A DNA stretch of 7,075 nucleotides, taken from Thermofilum sp. GTDB lineage: Archaea > Thermoproteota > Thermoprotei > Thermofilales > Thermofilaceae. The translations under genes and the position numbers were made by a program. The notes beneath the pieces were generated by a model. It ran no database searches. It had not been told where the DNA came from and saw nothing but the letters and a program-made list of their open reading frames with translations. The stretch lies in assembly GCA_020832965.1 (NCBI GenBank), contig JAJHRM010000132.1:1-7075 (forward strand). Direction: 5' to 3'. Each line of letters starts with the position of its first letter. The stretch's first letter is position 1. Below, piece by piece: positions 6,458 through 7,075 of this stretch.

Positions 6458-6496
6458 GCGCCGTTGCTGAATGGCGCTGGTACCCGCGCAACCAGC
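6458..6496 (+). other. Hairpin pair in the intergenic gap
   Basis: Bases 6458-6465 (GCGCCGTT) pair with 6470-6477 (AATGGCGC) as an eight-base-pair stem with one G-U pair and a four-base loop. A second, overlapping stem pairs 6476-6481 (GCTGGT) with 6491-6496 (ACCAGC) around a nine-base loop; the two share bases 6476-6477, so they would compete. No T-run follows, so this is not a typical archaeal terminator. It could be the 3' end of the long operon transcript, an operator upstream of the next promoter, or part of a small RNA. The rest of 6392-6560 shows no gene. Confidence 0.35.
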
Positions 6497-6513
6497 TGCT
6501 GGAGTACGGTGCC

Positions 6514-6526
6514 CGAAAGCTTAAAA
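6514..6526 (+). promoter_or_regulatory. Archaeal BRE/TATA promoter of the small downstream unit
   Basis: CGAAAG (6514-6519) and GCTTAAAA (6519-6526) form a BRE/TATA-like element much like the one before the kinase. The expected transcription start is near 6550, about ten bases before ATG 6561. It indicates that the last two ORFs are a unit separate from the signalling operon. Confidence 0.5.
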
Positions 6527-6560
6527 TGCCTAGATCGCAAGTAAGAGCGGCACGCAACCA

Positions 6561-6713
6561 ATGGCTGTCGAGAGGGGGGCGCGGATAGGGAGGATAAAGC
6601 CCAAGGTTACCCCGAGGATAGGCCGCATCAGGCCGAGGGACATCGCGGGGCGCATCGGAGAGGCAAGCGATGGGAGTGCGGGTGAGGATCGAGTCTTCGA
6701 GGGGCTCGGTTGA
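6561..6713 (+). CDS. Small basic protein, 50 residues (unrecognised)
   Basis: ATG 6561 opens a 50-codon frame ending at TGA 6711. The first 33 residues are strongly basic, with an internal repeat: RIGRIKPK (8-15), RIGRIRPR (19-26) and a third RIG (31-33). The last part is acidic and Gly-rich. The ORF lies about ten bases after the predicted transcription start and overlaps the following retropepsin-like frame by 44 bases. Paired small ORFs of this sort are often antitoxin-like or partner proteins, but no known fold is evident and that idea is only inference. Because the next gene is broken, this one may also be decaying; its C-terminal end could be frame-shifted. Confidence 0.45.
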   Translation: MAVERGARIGRIKPKVTPRIGRIRPRDIAGRIGEASDGSAGEDRVFEGLG

Positions 6714-7059
6714 GACGTCGGCTCTCGTGAACACAGGGTTCGAGACTCCGAGCCCCTAGATCCTCCTGTCCGTTAAAGCCGCTGAGAAGCCGGGGCTTTG
6801 GCCCGACCTCCCGAAGGACGCGATCCCCGAGATCTACGATACCGCGGGCGGGCCCACCAGGGTCTACAGGGTGAGGCTCGCGGAGAGGGTGGAGGCTGTC
6901 GCCGACGCGGTGATATCTCCGATAGAGGTGGAGGTCCTGATAAGCGATAGGCTAGCCAATGAGCTCATGATAGCCATAGAGAAGCCCGGCGAGGGCTTGT
7001 GGAGGCTGAGGGGGGAGAGCACCGTGAGGCGGAGCGAGAAGCCTGAGATCTGGCTTTAA
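6670..7059 (+). pseudogene. Retropepsin-like (clan AA) aspartic protease-type gene, disrupted
   Basis: The frame from ATG 6670 (GGAGAGG ribosome site at 6657-6663) to TAA 7057 would encode about 129 residues, but an in-frame TAG at 6757-6759 breaks it after codon 29. The residues before and after the stop read as one domain: ALVNTGFETPSP (19-30 without the stop), then ILLSVKAAEKPGLWP, a flap-like YDTAGGPTRVYRV, and VISPIEVEVLISD, the typical order of single-domain retropepsin-like proteins of archaea. The catalytic motif should be DTG but is NTG (AAC instead of GAC, one base change), so the active site is also lost. The stop lies where a charged residue is expected and is one base from GAG. 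Two independent lesions point to a pseudogene rather than a sequencing error alone. The downstream part (GTG 6871 to the stop) could at most yield a 62-residue fragment. Confidence 0.65.
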
Positions 7060-7075
7060 GCTCGGAGATCCGCCG

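Noticed and set aside
6455..6505. tRNA or box C/D RNA in the gap
   Set aside because: The stems do not form a cloverleaf and no TTCRA T-loop is present. One CTGA is present but no matching C box at a sensible distance.
6417..6734. Minus-strand frame of 105 codons across the intergenic gap and small ORF
   Set aside because: It runs through the predicted promoter and hairpin region, has shadow-like composition and no supporting start signal. The plus-strand promoter and frames explain the region better.
6757..6759. In-frame TAG as a pyrrolysine codon
   Set aside because: No methylamine methyltransferase context or insertion signal is seen, and the adjacent loss of the catalytic Asp fits gene decay better.

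Overview
The window looks like a stretch of a hyperthermophilic archaeal chromosome, most likely Thermoproteota (crenarchaeal). The signs are high GC, heavy use of AGG/AGA (Arg) and ATA (Ile) codons, GTG starts, GGTG-type Shine-Dalgarno sites, TATA boxes with purine-rich BRE-like flanks placed as for leaderless transcripts, and a surface protein dense in N-glycosylation sequons. A Thermofilum- or Thermoproteus-like source is a guess from style, not from a match. All convincing genes are on the + strand.

Layout: (1) 1-84, the C-terminal end of an upstream gene. (2) 81-1310, a PP2C-type Ser/Thr phosphatase with an unrecognised N-terminal region of about 170 residues, joined to the upstream gene by a GTGA stop/start overlap. 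(3) 1369-2571, a Hanks-type Ser/Thr kinase with a C-terminal FHA domain, preceded by its own TATA box in leaderless geometry. (4) 2575-3561, a membrane protein with a small ectodomain and a cytoplasmic FHA domain. (5) 3582-5360, a secreted, C-terminally anchored surface protein with 23 N-X-S/T sequons and a strikingly AT-rich segment in the first half of its gene. (6) 5357-6391, a cytosolic protein with a winged-helix-like N-terminus and long coiled coils, again joined by GTGA. (7) 6392-6560, a non-coding gap with a strong hairpin and a promoter. (8) 6561-7059, a small basic ORF followed by a degraded retropepsin-like (clan AA) gene.

Genes 2-6 read as one envelope-linked phospho-signalling module. 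The kinase writes phosphothreonine, the FHA domains (one soluble and fused to the kinase, one tethered to the membrane) read it, and PP2C erases it. The heavily glycosylated surface protein and the coiled-coil protein are candidate sensor, substrate or effector parts. The kinase has no membrane segment or ectodomain, so any external signal would have to arrive through the separate membrane proteins. The kinase/PP2C/FHA trio is a known combination, for example in bacterial type VI secretion control, but the two other partners are not families I recognise. The tail of the window (6561-7059) is unrelated and seems to be a decaying two-gene unit.
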